Part shown: one piece after another, positions 1-8,501 of the stretch
Position numbering within the stretch: position 1 is the first letter of the stretch
How the letters are laid out: every line of letters starts with the position of its first letter
Source of the DNA: an uncultured Alloprevotella sp.
GTDB taxonomy: Bacteria > Bacteroidota > Bacteroidia > Bacteroidales > Bacteroidaceae
DNA: 42,704 bases
Assembly: GCA_944322095.1 (NCBI GenBank)
Contig: CALUNU010000017.1
Location: 1-42,704 of the forward strand
Reading direction: 5' to 3'
The notes under the pieces: generated by a model
The model's database searches: none
The model's input: only the letters and a program-made list of their open reading frames with translations
Told to the model about the DNA's origin: nothing
Made by a program: the position numbers and the translations under genes

Positions 1-19
1 TTCAGTCTTTTTTCGTAAG

Positions 20-93
20 CGGTGCGTACGGGACTCGAACCCGTGACCCCATGCGTGACAGGCATGTATTCTAACCAGCTGAACTAACGCACC
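20..93 (-). tRNA. tRNA-Asp (GTC)
   Basis: Read on the minus strand, a 74-nt cloverleaf can be drawn. The acceptor stem is GGTGCGT paired with ACGCACC, the discriminator base is G, the T-loop is GGTTCGAGTCC and the anticodon is GTC. The 3' CCA is not encoded. It lies downstream of the GNAT gene but has its own promoter at 130-160. Confidence 0.97.
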
Positions 94-129
94 TTGTTGT
101 TGGGCTTGCATCTCTCTCGATTGCGAGTG

Positions 130-160
130 CAAAGGTACGAACTTTTTTTTTACCTGCAAA
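130..160 (-). promoter_or_regulatory. promoter of tRNA-Asp
   Basis: On the minus strand, TTTG (157-160), 19 nt, then TACCTTTG (130-137) matches the Bacteroidota -33/-7 promoter. Transcription would start near 124, about 30 nt before the tRNA. The -33 end overlaps the last codons of the GNAT gene. Confidence 0.8.
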
Positions 161-710
161 TTTTCCGACGTTTTTTTTCGAAAATTTTTTGGAAGAGCGA
201 TACATCTTCGTAGTCGTCGCGGAGGAAATGCCAGTCGGGGAGGACGGCAACTTCCTGATAGCCAGCGGAGAGGAAGAGCTGGCGGCACACGGGGTTGTTT
301 TCCGTGGAAATGTAGGCGTAGAGCTGGTGGAGGCGCAGCTGGCCCGTGGCAAACTCTTCGAGGCGGGCTATGGCCTCGGTGCCGTAGCGGTGGCCGCGGG
401 CTTCGCGCAGGAGGGCGATGCCCACTTCGGCGCGGCTGTCGATGGGGTTGAAGCCGGTGAGGTCGACGAGGCCCACGGGGCGGGCGTCGGTGCGGCGGCA
501 GATGGTGAGGCGCAGGTCGCCGCTCTGGAAGATGTCGGCGGGTTGCTCCGAGAGGTAGCGGCGCAGGGCGTAGCGCGAGAAGAACGAGCGGTTGGTGCCG
601 ACGTCCCACAGCGAGCTATCGTTTTCGATGGTGTAGAGCAGTTCGAGGTCTTCGGGCTCCATGGCACGCAGGAAGATGCTGCCGTCGGGGTGGTTGTCGT
701 GTGGGGTCAT
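150..710 (-). CDS. GNAT family N-acetyltransferase
   Basis: 186 aa, a RimJ/SpeG-like acetyl-CoA-dependent N-acetyltransferase that would transfer acetyl to an amine; the substrate is unknown. Visible features are an N-terminal beta strand (IFLRAMEPEDLELLY), the GFNPIDSRAEVGIAL strand region and the acetyl-CoA-binding stretch ARGHRYGTEA, followed by the typical C-terminal ENNPVCRQLFLSAGYQEV segment. The start ATG overlaps the end of the glycosyltransferase gene by 4 nt (ATGA), so the two are translationally coupled. The last residues (EKKRRKICR) are a basic extension encoded in AT-rich DNA that also carries the tRNA-Asp promoter. Family certain, substrate not. Confidence 0.93.
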   Translation of the reverse strand: MTPHDNHPDGSIFLRAMEPEDLELLYTIENDSSLWDVGTNRSFFSRYALRRYLSEQPADIFQSGDLRLTICRRTDARPVGLVDLTGFNPIDSRAEVGIALLREARGHRYGTEAIARLEEFATGQLRLHQLYAYISTENNPVCRQLFLSAGYQEVAVLPDWHFLRDDYEDVSLFQKIFEKKRRKICR

Positions 711-1927
711 GGCTGTTGCGGTTGGGGCGTTGCGGCCGCGCCGTCGGGTGCCGGGGCGAAGATGTCGTCTTTGGAGATGAGCAGCCGGTCGGCGTGATAG
801 TAGGTGCAGAGGGTGCTGCGGTGGTCGGAGCGCTTGGCGAGGTCGAGGATGCGGCCGGGGGTGAAGGCCGTTGTGTCGTAGATGACGTAGCGGTACGTGC
901 CGTCGGCGGCGGTGGCGGCGTCGTCGGCCGTGCGGCAGGTGACGTCGAGCCCGTGGCGGGCGGCCAGGTCGCGGATGGCGGCAAAGTGGCTCTCGGGGCC
1001 CAGAAACAGGTAGCGGGGGCGCACGCTGAGCCGCGGGTGGCGGAAGGGGCGCAGGAGCCGCCGGCCGCAGCCTGCGGCAAGGGCCAGGAGGGCGCGGCCC
1101 AGGATGGCCGTCTTGACGAGCAGCGTGAGGCTGATGTGGCTGTGGCGGTAGTGCTTGCGGTAGAAGATGAGCATGGCCTCGTAGAACACGTGGACGTAGC
1201 GGTAGGAGCTCTTTTGCGTGCTTTCGCCCTTGTAGTGGAGGATGGGCGTGGGCAGGTAGTAGTTGTGGAGGCCGCGCTTGAGCAGGCGGTAGGAGAGGTC
1301 GATGTCCTCGCCATACATGAAGAAGTCCTCGTCGAAGCCGCCGCAGGCGTTGAGGGCCTCGCGCCGGGCCATGAAGAAGGCGCCCGACACGATTTCGATG
1401 CGAGCGGGGCGCGTGGCGTCGAGGTAGCGCATGTAGTATTTGCCGAAGCGTTTCGAGCGGGGTCGCAGGGCTGCCAGGCCGCTCATCTTGCAGAAGGCCG
1501 TCCAGGGCGTGGGCAGGCCGCGGCGCGACTCGAAGGCAAACGTGCCGTCGGCCTTGAGCATCTCGACGCCCAGCGCGCCCATGTCGGGGTGGGCGTCGGC
1601 AAAGGCGAGGCAGTCGCGCAGGGTGTTTTCGGTGAGGAGGGTGTCGGGGTTGAGGAAGAGCACATATTCGCCCGTGGCCCGGGCGAGCGCCTGGTTGTTG
1701 GCCCGTCCGAAGCCCGCGTTGCCCTTGTTGGCCATGATGTGGACATTGGGGTGGCGCGAGGCCGGGAAGCGTGCCGAGAGGTAGCCCACGGAGCCGTCGG
1801 TCGAGGCGTTGTCGACGATGAAGATTTCCGTTGCGATGTCGGTGCCGGCGGCGAGCAGCACGGAGCGCACGGCCTGTTCCAGGTAGTAGCGGACGTTGTA
1901 GCTGACGAGGATGACGGAGAGTTTCAT
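707..1927 (-). CDS. family 2 glycosyltransferase (rhamnosyltransferase-like)
   Basis: 406 aa. A GT-A fold glycosyltransferase that would move a sugar from a nucleotide-sugar donor onto a cell-surface glycan or lipid acceptor. The N-terminus is typical (MKLSVILVSYNVRYYLEQAV), followed by VDNASTDGS and the DxD-type metal site in FLNPDTLL; a MYGEDIDLSYRLLKRG segment matches the acceptor-side motif of WbbL-like enzymes. A hydrophobic stretch near residue 280 may dock to the membrane. The last ~100 residues form an extra alpha/beta domain (YLFLGPESHFAAIRDLAAR) that I do not recognise. It overlaps both neighbours by 4 nt, in an operon with recR. Confidence 0.93.
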   Translation of the reverse strand: MKLSVILVSYNVRYYLEQAVRSVLLAAGTDIATEIFIVDNASTDGSVGYLSARFPASRHPNVHIMANKGNAGFGRANNQALARATGEYVLFLNPDTLLTENTLRDCLAFADAHPDMGALGVEMLKADGTFAFESRRGLPTPWTAFCKMSGLAALRPRSKRFGKYYMRYLDATRPARIEIVSGAFFMARREALNACGGFDEDFFMYGEDIDLSYRLLKRGLHNYYLPTPILHYKGESTQKSSYRYVHVFYEAMLIFYRKHYRHSHISLTLLVKTAILGRALLALAAGCGRRLLRPFRHPRLSVRPRYLFLGPESHFAAIRDLAARHGLDVTCRTADDAATAADGTYRYVIYDTTAFTPGRILDLAKRSDHRSTLCTYYHADRLLISKDDIFAPAPDGAAATPQPQQP

Positions 1928-2373
1928 GGCTTTTTCCCGTTGTCGGAGCGCAGCGCTTCGAAGTCCTTGGCCGAGGGGATGCAGAACAGGCTGGCGCCGG
2001 CGGCTATGAGCAGACAGTAGGCGGCCGTGGTGTGGGCGGTGCAGGCATAATAGACCGCCACGTTATACCACAGGGCGAGCCCCACCACGGCCAGGCGCAG
2101 GGTGGCCCAGCGGGCGTAGACGCCGAGCGCCGCCGGCAGCGGGGCATGGGCTATCTTGCGGCGCACGCCGTCGAGCGCGAGCAGGCGCATGGCGGCCCAG
2201 CCCCCGCCGATGGCCGTAACGATGCTCAGCAGGTCGAGCGCATAGGTCGTTTCGGGCGTGGGGGCGGCGTAGTCGGCGGGCACGAGCCCGAGCTCTGAGA
2301 GGGCGGCCCAGGCGGCTGTCGTGACCCAAAGGGCGATGTGGGCCCCCGTGAGCAGTTGAAGTTTTTTTTGCAT
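1924..2373 (-). CDS. small integral membrane protein
   Basis: 149 aa, not assigned to a named family. Four probable membrane helices lie at about residues 9-28, 44-66, 90-112 and 114-132. A basic loop follows helix 2 (DGVRRKIAH) and the C-terminal tail is charged and cytoplasmic. It sits 42 nt after recR and overlaps the glycosyltransferase gene by 4 nt, so it is part of the same transcript. A link to surface polysaccharide or lipid work is only suggested by the neighbouring glycosyltransferase. Confidence 0.85.
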   Translation of the reverse strand: MQKKLQLLTGAHIALWVTTAAWAALSELGLVPADYAAPTPETTYALDLLSIVTAIGGGWAAMRLLALDGVRRKIAHAPLPAALGVYARWATLRLAVVGLALWYNVAVYYACTAHTTAAYCLLIAAGASLFCIPSAKDFEALRSDNGKKP

Positions 2374-2415
2374 GGGTGAATGTGTTGTTTTCCGTGGCCG
2401 GTTGCCTTGCGGGGC

Positions 2416-3048
2416 TCACAGGCCGTTTTTTTCCTGAGCGAGCTCCACGCGGTTCACGATGGAGCGGCCCAGCGTCACCTCGTCGGTATATTCCAGATCG
2501 TCGCCCACGCTCACGCCGCGCGCCAGCACCGTGAGGCGCACGTCGGGATAGGGCGCCAGTTTGCGCGAGATGTAGAAGTTGGTCGTGTCGCCTTCCATCG
2601 TGGGGTTGAGGGCCAGGATGACCTCGCGCACGCCTCCCGCCGCCACGCGCTCCACGAGCGATTCGAGCTCGAGGTCGGCCGGCCCGATGCCGTCCATGGG
2701 CGAGATGACGCCGCCCAGCACGTGGTAGAGGCCGTGATATTGGCCCGTGTTCTCGACGGATAGCACGCTGCGGATGTTTTCCACCACGCAGATGGTCGAG
2801 GCGTCGCGCAGCGGGTTGGCGCAGATGTCGCACACGTCTGTGTCGGAGATGTTGTGGCACACGCGGCAATATTTCACCTCGTCGCGCAGGCGCGTCAGGC
2901 TCTCGCTGAAGGCGTGTACCGCCGCGCTGTCCTGGCGCAGCAGGTGGAGCGTGAGGCGCAGGGCCGTCTTGCGGCCGATGCCCGGCAGGCGGGCAAACTC
3001 CGAGACGGCGCGTTCCAGCAGTTTCGAGGGGTATTGTTCGTTCGTCAT
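2416..3048 (-). CDS. recR: recombination mediator RecR
   Basis: 210 aa, usual RecR length. RecR works with RecO/RecF to load RecA on gapped DNA. Visible features are the N-terminal helix-hairpin-helix ([12 protein letters not shown]), the C4 zinc finger (C61, C64, C73, C76) and a Toprim domain with [20 protein letters not shown] and [11 protein letters not shown]. The start MTNEQ at 3048 is chosen over an upstream in-frame ATG at 3066, because the -7 box at 3064-3071 would leave the upstream ATG untranscribed. First gene of a four-gene operon. Known family, high certainty. Confidence 0.97.
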   Translation of the reverse strand: MTNEQYPSKLLERAVSEFARLPGIGRKTALRLTLHLLRQDSAAVHAFSESLTRLRDEVKYCRVCHNISDTDVCDICANPLRDASTICVVENIRSVLSVENTGQYHGLYHVLGGVISPMDGIGPADLELESLVERVAAGGVREVILALNPTMEGDTTNFYISRKLAPYPDVRLTVLARGVSVGDDLEYTDEVTLGRSIVNRVELAQEKNGL

Positions 3049-3063
3049 GGCTGCAATCGGTCG

Positions 3064-3071
3064 CAAAGTTA
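3064..3071 (-). promoter_or_regulatory. -7 box of recR operon
   Basis: TAACTTTG on the minus strand fits TAnnTTTG. No clear TTTG is present at -33. The start codon follows 15 nt after the box, so the leader would be only about 10 nt and holds no ribosome binding site. Confidence 0.6.
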
Positions 3072-3164
3072 CGAAAAAAACGGACTAACAGCCCATGCGC
3101 CGCTCCGTTTGTGGGCAAGCCGCCCGCGGGCGTCCCGCAGGCCGGCAGCGGGCCGCCGCCGCTT

Positions 3165-3505
3165 TTTTTTAACACGGAGAATCGAATATTTTCGCGCGCA
3201 AAGTCAGTCGCTCGCAAATGAGCGAAAATCAGAAAGCCTTGGTTTTCAGCCACATCTGCGCGAGGCCCCGCCACGGAGACGCCCCAAAACGCCATTTTCG
3301 CCACTATATGGCGCAAATCGGAGGGAATTTTCTTCTGAAAAGTGCCCATGGAACGAAATTTCCATGGGATGGATCGGCCGATCCATGGGATGGAAACAGA
3401 AATCCATGGGATGGATTGCCCGGGAGGCCGCACCGACGCACGAAAACAACGCTAAAAGGCGGACGGCGGTGGGCGTCCGCTTTAACGCTTTGCCATATAG
3501 CGCAC
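3165..3505 (-). repeat. 341-nt intergenic element, copy A
   Basis: Reads 5'-3' on the minus strand from GTGCGCTATATGGCAAA (3505 down) to ATTCTCCGTGTTAAAAAA (ending 3165). It has the same length as copies B (11769) and D (38372) and aligns to both with no gaps; I count about 265 of 341 identical positions with D. It contains a hairpin GCGGACG/CGTCCGC near the 5' end, three CCATCCCATGG units including a perfect 18-bp palindrome around CGGCCG, an internal GCCATATAGTGGC box complementary to the 5' box, and TTTTCGC/GCGAAAA near the 3' end. It fills most of the gap between mltG and recR. Confidence 0.85.
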
Positions 3506-3546
3506 ACGGCCCGGCCGCCCGCCCCGCGCCGCCCGGGCCGGGCACG

Positions 3547-3578
3547 AAAAAGGCGCCCGCCGGTGGTGGCGGGCGCCT
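3547..3578 (-). terminator. terminator of mltG
   Basis: On the minus strand, AGGCGCCCGCC - ACCACC - GGCGGGCGCCT followed by TTTT. A perfect 11-bp stem 25 nt after the mltG stop. Confidence 0.85.
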
Positions 3579-3602
3579 GTGGAGCCGTTTGTGGCGGGGC
3601 TG

Positions 3603-4628
3603 TCAGCGTATGCCGCGGCGGTCGAGCGCCTCGGCGTAGCGGCGGGCGTTCTCCATGTGCTCCTCGCCCGTGGCCGCGAAGTTGTGCGAGCCCGAGAAGT
3701 CCTCCTTGGCACACATAAAGATGTAGTTGTGGCGCTCATACCGCAGCACGGCCTCGATGCTTGCCAGCGAGGGGATGCAAATGGGGCCCGGGGGCAGGCC
3801 GGCATAGCGGTAGGTGTTGTAGGGGCTGTCGGCCGCCAGGTGCTTGTGGAGGATGCGCCGCAGCGAAAAGTCGCCCAGGGCATATTTCACGGTGGGGTCG
3901 GCCTGCAGCTTCATGCCGCGGTGCAGGCGGTTCAGGTACATGCCGGCCACGCGGGGCTTCTCGCTGTTGTCGGCCGTTTCCTGCTCGACGATAGAAGCCA
4001 GCGTAATGACCTCGTTGGGCGTGAGGCCGGCGGCGCGTGCCTGCTCCCGTCGCTCGTCGGTCCAGAAGGCGCGGCTCTCGCGCTGCATGCGGCGCATCAG
4101 GGCGTCGGGCGTTGTGTTCCACCACACGTCGTAGGTGTTGGGCAGGAAGAGGCAGAGCAGCGTAGCCGTGTCGCATCCGTAGCGGCGGCAGAAGGCCTCG
4201 TCGGCAAAGCAGCGTGCCAGCGTGGCCGAGTCGGGTTGCAGGTGGCGCGCCAGTTCGGCTGCCAGCCTTTCGGGCGTGCGCACCACGGGGATGGTGAGCC
4301 TCACGGGCGCCTGGCTGCCGTTGCGCAGGTTGCGGAAGAGGCGCAGCGTGCTCATGTCGGGCGTCACGGCGTAGCGTCCGGGGCGGATGCGTTGCGAGTA
4401 GCCCAGGCAGGCGTCGAGCAGGCGGAAGCCCGGCAGGCTGCCCGTGGCGGCCGCCGTGTCGAGCTTGGCATAGACCGAGTCGGCGTTGTCGTCGTCGTCC
4501 AGGTAGAGGTAGACCGTCTGTTCGCGCCCCGAGGCGGGCGTAAGCAGCATGAGGCAGCCCGCGCCCACGAGCAGCACGAGCGCTCCCGCCGCGGCGAGCA
4601 AGGTTTTCTTGATGTTTTTTCGGGTCAT
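3603..4628 (-). CDS. mltG: endolytic transglycosylase MltG
   Basis: 341 aa, normal for the YceG/MltG family, which cuts nascent peptidoglycan glycan strands at the inner membrane and so helps end strand synthesis. Visible features are a short cytoplasmic N-terminus, one membrane anchor at about residues 10-30, a LysM-like/YceG N-domain and the catalytic segment ITLASIVEQETAD with the conserved glutamates at 215 and 217. Then come YLNRLHRGMKLQADPTVKYAL and the GLPPGPICIPS motif typical of the family. It stands alone between element A and the divergent lptB gene. Confidence 0.96.
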   Translation of the reverse strand: MTRKNIKKTLLAAAGALVLLVGAGCLMLLTPASGREQTVYLYLDDDDNADSVYAKLDTAAATGSLPGFRLLDACLGYSQRIRPGRYAVTPDMSTLRLFRNLRNGSQAPVRLTIPVVRTPERLAAELARHLQPDSATLARCFADEAFCRRYGCDTATLLCLFLPNTYDVWWNTTPDALMRRMQRESRAFWTDERREQARAAGLTPNEVITLASIVEQETADNSEKPRVAGMYLNRLHRGMKLQADPTVKYALGDFSLRRILHKHLAADSPYNTYRYAGLPPGPICIPSLASIEAVLRYERHNYIFMCAKEDFSGSHNFAATGEEHMENARRYAEALDRRGIR

Positions 4629-4656
4629 GTCCGTTTCTTTTTGTTTTTCCGGGGGA

Positions 4657-4664
4657 CAAAGTTA
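4657..4664 (-). promoter_or_regulatory. -7 box of mltG
   Basis: TAACTTTG on the minus strand, 28 nt before the mltG ATG; no TTTG at -33. It abuts the repeat pair that begins at 4667. Confidence 0.55.
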
Positions 4665-4666
4665 GT

Positions 4667-4816
4667 GCAAGGCGAGAGAAATGTAAAGGAAAAGCTCGCT
4701 TTTCCTTTCATTTCCGAGCCGCAGCCTGACTTGGGCGGAGCCAAAGAAGCGCAAGGCGAGAGTAAGGATGAGAAAAACGCCGTTTTTATTTCCTTTTCCG
4801 AGCCGCAGCCTGACTT
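4667..4816 (+). repeat. 66-nt repeat pair with hairpins
   Basis: Two copies, 4667-4732 and 4751-4816, with an 84-nt period. Both begin GCAAGGCGAGAG and end TTTCCGAGCCGCAGCCTGACTT-like. Between the fixed flanks, copy 1 has AAAGGAAAAG-CTCG-CTTTTCCTTT (10 bp, extendable to 15 with one bulge). Copy 2 has a different sequence that still pairs (AAAAAC-GCC-GTTTTT plus outer AAGGA/TCCTT). It lies between the divergent mltG and lptB genes. Confidence 0.8.
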
Positions 4817-4895
4817 TCCGCCCGCCCCTGTGGCCATATCGCCCCGCTCGGCCTTATTTGTGGGCCGTTTGTTCGTCTATTCCGCCGTTTTTCCC

Positions 4896-4903
4896 TAAGT
4901 TTG
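4896..4903 (+). promoter_or_regulatory. -7 box of lptB
   Basis: TAAGTTTG matches TAnnTTTG. A TTTG lies at 4868-4871 but the spacing is 24 nt, longer than usual. This leaves a leader of about 80 nt before the ATG at 4988. Confidence 0.5.
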
Positions 4904-4987
4904 CGCAGCAGGAAACGAAAGAAGCCCGGGCCTGCCGCCCGGGCACACCATATATATAATATAGCCATCGCAACAAACAACGGTAAC

Positions 4988-5830
4988 ATGAACAACGACG
5001 ACAACAGCCGGCCGGCCGGAGGCGGCGGGGACGCAATGGTGCTCCGCGCCGAGGGGCTGGTGAAGAAATATGGCAAGCGCACCGTGGTCAACGGCGTATC
5101 GTTCGACGTGAAGCAGGGCGAAATAGTGGGGCTGCTCGGGCCCAACGGGGCGGGCAAGACCACCTCGTTCTACATGACGACAGGCCTCGTCGTGCCCAAC
5201 GGCGGGCGTTGCTATCTGGGCGACCACGACATCACGGAATATCCCGTCTACAAGCGCGCCAAACTGGGCATCGGCTATCTGGCCCAGGAGGCCTCGGTGT
5301 TCCGCAAGATGACGGTCGAGGACAACATCGCCTCGGTGCTCGAAATGACGGGCCGCCCCGCCGCCTACCGCCGCGAACGCCTGGAAAGCCTCATCGAGGA
5401 GTTCAGCCTCCAAAAGGTGAGGAAAAACCTGGGCGACCGCCTCTCGGGCGGCGAGCGGCGCCGCACCGAGATAGCCCGCTGCCTGGCCATCGACCCCAAG
5501 TTTGTGATGCTCGACGAGCCCTTCGCCGGCGTCGACCCCATCGCCGTCGAGGACATCCAGTACATCGTGTGGACATTAAAGAGCCATAACATCGGAGTGC
5601 TCATCACCGACCACAACGTTGAGGAGACGCTCTGCATCACCGACCGCGCTTACCTGCTCTTCGAGGGGCGCATCCTGTTCCAAGGCACGCCCGAGGAGCT
5701 GGCCGCCAACCAGATCGTGCGCGACAAGTACTTGACCAACAGTTTCAAGCTCCGAAAAAAAGACTTTGCGGCCCTGGGGCGCCAGAAAGCCCTGGAACAT
5801 GCGGCCGAGGCCGCCGAAGCCGCCCGCTGA
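4988..5830 (+). CDS. lptB: LPS export ABC ATPase LptB
   Basis: 280 aa. The ATPase that drives LPS extraction from the inner membrane together with LptFG. Visible features are Walker [10 protein letters not shown] (51-59, K57), the Q-loop [17 protein letters not shown], signature [16 protein letters not shown] (from 152), Walker [14 protein letters not shown] (E177) and the switch histidine H209. The segments [14 protein letters not shown] and [18 protein letters not shown] signature are specific for LptB. The start at 4988 is chosen because the promoter lies at 4896 and the upstream frame would run into it. The N-terminus has a short Asn/Asp/Gly-rich extension. It lies 30 nt before the S9 peptidase gene and is probably cotranscribed with it. 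Confidence 0.95.
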   Translation: MNNDDNSRPAGGGGDAMVLRAEGLVKKYGKRTVVNGVSFDVKQGEIVGLLGPNGAGKTTSFYMTTGLVVPNGGRCYLGDHDITEYPVYKRAKLGIGYLAQEASVFRKMTVEDNIASVLEMTGRPAAYRRERLESLIEEFSLQKVRKNLGDRLSGGERRRTEIARCLAIDPKFVMLDEPFAGVDPIAVEDIQYIVWTLKSHNIGVLITDHNVEETLCITDRAYLLFEGRILFQGTPEELAANQIVRDKYLTNSFKLRKKDFAALGRQKALEHAAEAAEAAR

Positions 5831-5860
5831 CGGAAAACGACAAACCGATTACCCAAGGAT

Positions 5861-8377
5861 ATGAGAAAAACACTGCTAATGCTTTGTGCGGCCTGCGCCC
5901 TGACAACGCAGGCCGCCGACACGCTGCGGGTCGAACGGGCCGACGTGCTGGCCGCGTTCAGCTTTCCCCGCCCGTATGCCACCGACACCGTCGACGCCAA
6001 GGGAAAGGCCTTCGACGTTGAGGAATATGTGAAGAACAATCCGCCCGCCCGCTTCGCCGGGGCCACGCCCGTGGGCCGGGTGAGCCGGGGCGAGGCCCTC
6101 GCGGCCGACGACGCCGGTACGCTGCGCGTGCTGCGCTTCACGCTCACGGCGCCCCGCTACGTCGAGGCCACCCTGCGCGTGCAGGGCATGAAGCACTACA
6201 AGGTCTACGTGGACGACCGCGAACTGCCCTCCGACGGAAAGCTCACGCTCACGCCCGGGCGCGCCGAGGTGGCGCTGGTGAGCCTGGCCGTGCCCGAGGC
6301 GAAAGACTCGTTCGACGTGATGCTCACGGGCGACGCTCTGACCTCGCTCAAGCTCAACGACGAGTCGAAGCGCCCCTACACCATGGGTGAGATGATGTGG
6401 GGCGACCATTACGCTTCGGTGGCCCTTTCGCCCTCGGGAAAGTACCTTGTCACGCGCTACTACTACACGAAGAAAGACGGCAGCAACCTGTGGCGCACGG
6501 TCGTCACCGAAACGAAAACGCAGCGCGAGGTGCTGCGGCGCTCCGACGCCCCCGACTTTCGCTGGATGGCCCGCCGCGACGTCCTGTGCTACACGCGCGA
6601 CGGAGCCCTTGGCAAGCAGCTCGTCGAGCTCGATCCCGCCACGGGGCGCGAGAGCGTGCTCTTCGAGGCCCTGCCCTCGACGGGCTTCACGCTCTCGCCT
6701 ACAGAGGACTATCTTGTCTACTCCCAGACGGAGGGCGGCCGCAAGGACAAGGGCAGCCTCAAGCGCCTGGTAGAGCCCGACGACCGCCAGCCCGGCTGGC
6801 GCAACCGCAGTGCGCTCTTCCGTCTCGACCTGAAGACGGGAGCCGTGCGGCGCCTCACCTTCGGCAGCCGCTCGGTGTGGCTGGCCGACATCTCGCGCGA
6901 CGGCAAGCGCCTCCTGCTGCAATATAACGACATGCAGCCCTCGAAGCAACCCTTCCAGCGCTCCACGTTCGTGGCCATGGATGCCTACACCGGCGCCGTC
7001 GACACGCTCCTGGCCGACACGACGTTCATCTCCTCGGCCCGCTTCGCCCCCGACGGCCGCCGCCTGCTCGTGCAGGCCTCGGGCGCCGCGTTCGACGGCG
7101 TGGGCAGCCGCATCCGCCCGGGGCAGATTGCCAGCGTGTTCGACAATCGTCTCTATCTCTACGACCCCGACGCCCGCAGCGTGCGGGCCCTCATGCCCGA
7201 CTTCAAGCCCTCCGTCGGCAGCTACCGTTGGTCCGACGCCGACGGGCTCATCTATTTCAAGGCCACCGACGGTCCCGACGAGTCGCTCTTCTCCCTCGAC
7301 CCCGAAACGGGCAAGATCATGGCCTTCCGCCTGCCCGTCACCTACGTGCAGGGCTACGACATAGCCCGCACCGGGCGCCCCCTGGCCGTCGTCTTCGGCC
7401 AGACGGGCGAACGGGCCCGCGACATGTATCTCTGCACGCTCGACAAGGCCGAACCCTCTGTGCGGCGCATCGGCGAAATCGACTTTGACGCCATGGCAGC
7501 CGGGCTGGCCATCGGCACCTGCCACGACTGGACGTTCCGTTCGAGCCGCGGCGACACCATCGACGGGTTCTACTTCCTTCCGCCCGGCTTCGACGCCTCG
7601 AAGCGCTATCCCATGATTGTTTACTACTATGGAGGCTGCACGCCCACGCCGCGTCTGCTCGAGTTTCAGTACCCCTTCCAGGTGCTGGCCGGCCAGGGCT
7701 ACGTGGTCTACGTCGTGGAGCCGAGCGGAGCCACGGGCTACGGCCAGGAGTTTGCCGCCCGCCACGTGGGCACGTGGGGCCGCGGCTCGGCCGACGACAT
7801 AATCGAGGGCACGCAGGCGTTCTTGAAGGCGCACCCCTTTGTCGACCCCGCCAAAGTGGGCTGCATGGGAGCGTCCTACGGCGGTTTCATGACAGAATAT
7901 CTCCAAACGCGCACCGACATCTTCGCGGCTGCCGTCTCGCACGCGGGCATCAGCAACATTGCCAGCTATTGGGGCGGCGGCTACTGGGGCTTCACCTACG
8001 GCGAGGGCGCACAGTATGGTAGCTACCCGTGGAACAACCCCGAGCTCTACGTCGAGCAGTCGCCGCTCTTCCACGCCGACAAGATTCACACGCCCCTGCT
8101 GCTCATGCACGGCACGGTCGACACCAACGTGCCCACCACCGAGAGCATACAGCTCTTCACGGCGCTGCGCATCCTGGGCCGCCCCGTCTCGTTTGTCACC
8201 GTGGACGGCGAGAACCACGTCATCGTCAACTACAACAAGCGCCTCGAATGGCAGAACGCCATCTTCGCCTGGTTTGCCCACTGGCTGAAAGACGAGCCCG
8301 AATGGTGGAAAGCGCTCTACCCCGACGACACCTTCGGCCTCGGGCCCGAGGCTTTGGAGAAGCAAAGGAAAAAGTAG
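5861..8377 (+). CDS. secreted S9 family prolyl-oligopeptidase-like peptidase
   Basis: 838 aa. A serine peptidase of the DPP-IV/acylaminoacyl-peptidase class that would trim peptides in the periplasm or at the surface. A signal peptide (MRKTLLMLCAACALTTQAAD) is followed by a beta-sandwich-like region (about 95-165), a beta-propeller (about 190-560) and an alpha/beta hydrolase domain. The catalytic triad is readable: Ser672 in GASYGGFM, Asp754 in GTVDTNVP and His786 in GENHVI. The N-terminal extra domain before the propeller is longer than in classical DPP-IV. Exact specificity cannot be told from sequence. Confidence 0.94.
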   Translation: MRKTLLMLCAACALTTQAADTLRVERADVLAAFSFPRPYATDTVDAKGKAFDVEEYVKNNPPARFAGATPVGRVSRGEALAADDAGTLRVLRFTLTAPRYVEATLRVQGMKHYKVYVDDRELPSDGKLTLTPGRAEVALVSLAVPEAKDSFDVMLTGDALTSLKLNDESKRPYTMGEMMWGDHYASVALSPSGKYLVTRYYYTKKDGSNLWRTVVTETKTQREVLRRSDAPDFRWMARRDVLCYTRDGALGKQLVELDPATGRESVLFEALPSTGFTLSPTEDYLVYSQTEGGRKDKGSLKRLVEPDDRQPGWRNRSALFRLDLKTGAVRRLTFGSRSVWLADISRDGKRLLLQYNDMQPSKQPFQRSTFVAMDAYTGAVDTLLADTTFISSARFAPDGRRLLVQASGAAFDGVGSRIRPGQIASVFDNRLYLYDPDARSVRALMPDFKPSVGSYRWSDADGLIYFKATDGPDESLFSLDPETGKIMAFRLPVTYVQGYDIARTGRPLAVVFGQTGERARDMYLCTLDKAEPSVRRIGEIDFDAMAAGLAIGTCHDWTFRSSRGDTIDGFYFLPPGFDASKRYPMIVYYYGGCTPTPRLLEFQYPFQVLAGQGYVVYVVEPSGATGYGQEFAARHVGTWGRGSADDIIEGTQAFLKAHPFVDPAKVGCMGASYGGFMTEYLQTRTDIFAAAVSHAGISNIASYWGGGYWGFTYGEGAQYGSYPWNNPELYVEQSPLFHADKIHTPLLLMHGTVDTNVPTTESIQLFTALRILGRPVSFVTVDGENHVIVNYNKRLEWQNAIFAWFAHWLKDEPEWWKALYPDDTFGLGPEALEKQRKK

Positions 8378-8421
8378 GTTAAAAACCGCGGCCACCGCGC
8401 GATGTTCAGCCATTTTAGCTG

Positions 8422-8447
8422 TAAATTTGCGGCGGCCGAAAGGCCGG
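8422..8447 (+). promoter_or_regulatory. -7 box of ferritin gene and leader hairpin
   Basis: TAAATTTG at 8422-8429, no TTTG at -33. Just after the expected start, CGGCC-GAAA-GGCCG can fold into a GNRA-capped hairpin at about 8434-8447. Confidence 0.55.
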
Positions 8448-8501
8448 GGGAGGGGAAACGCCCCATGCCCCCGATAAAACCATAAAAAGAAAGGAGCAAC
8501 A

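Noticed and set aside
3360..3420. CRISPR-like repeated CCATGGGATGGA units
   Set aside because: Only two to four short units with uneven spacing and no unique spacers of fixed length; they are part of the 341-nt element.
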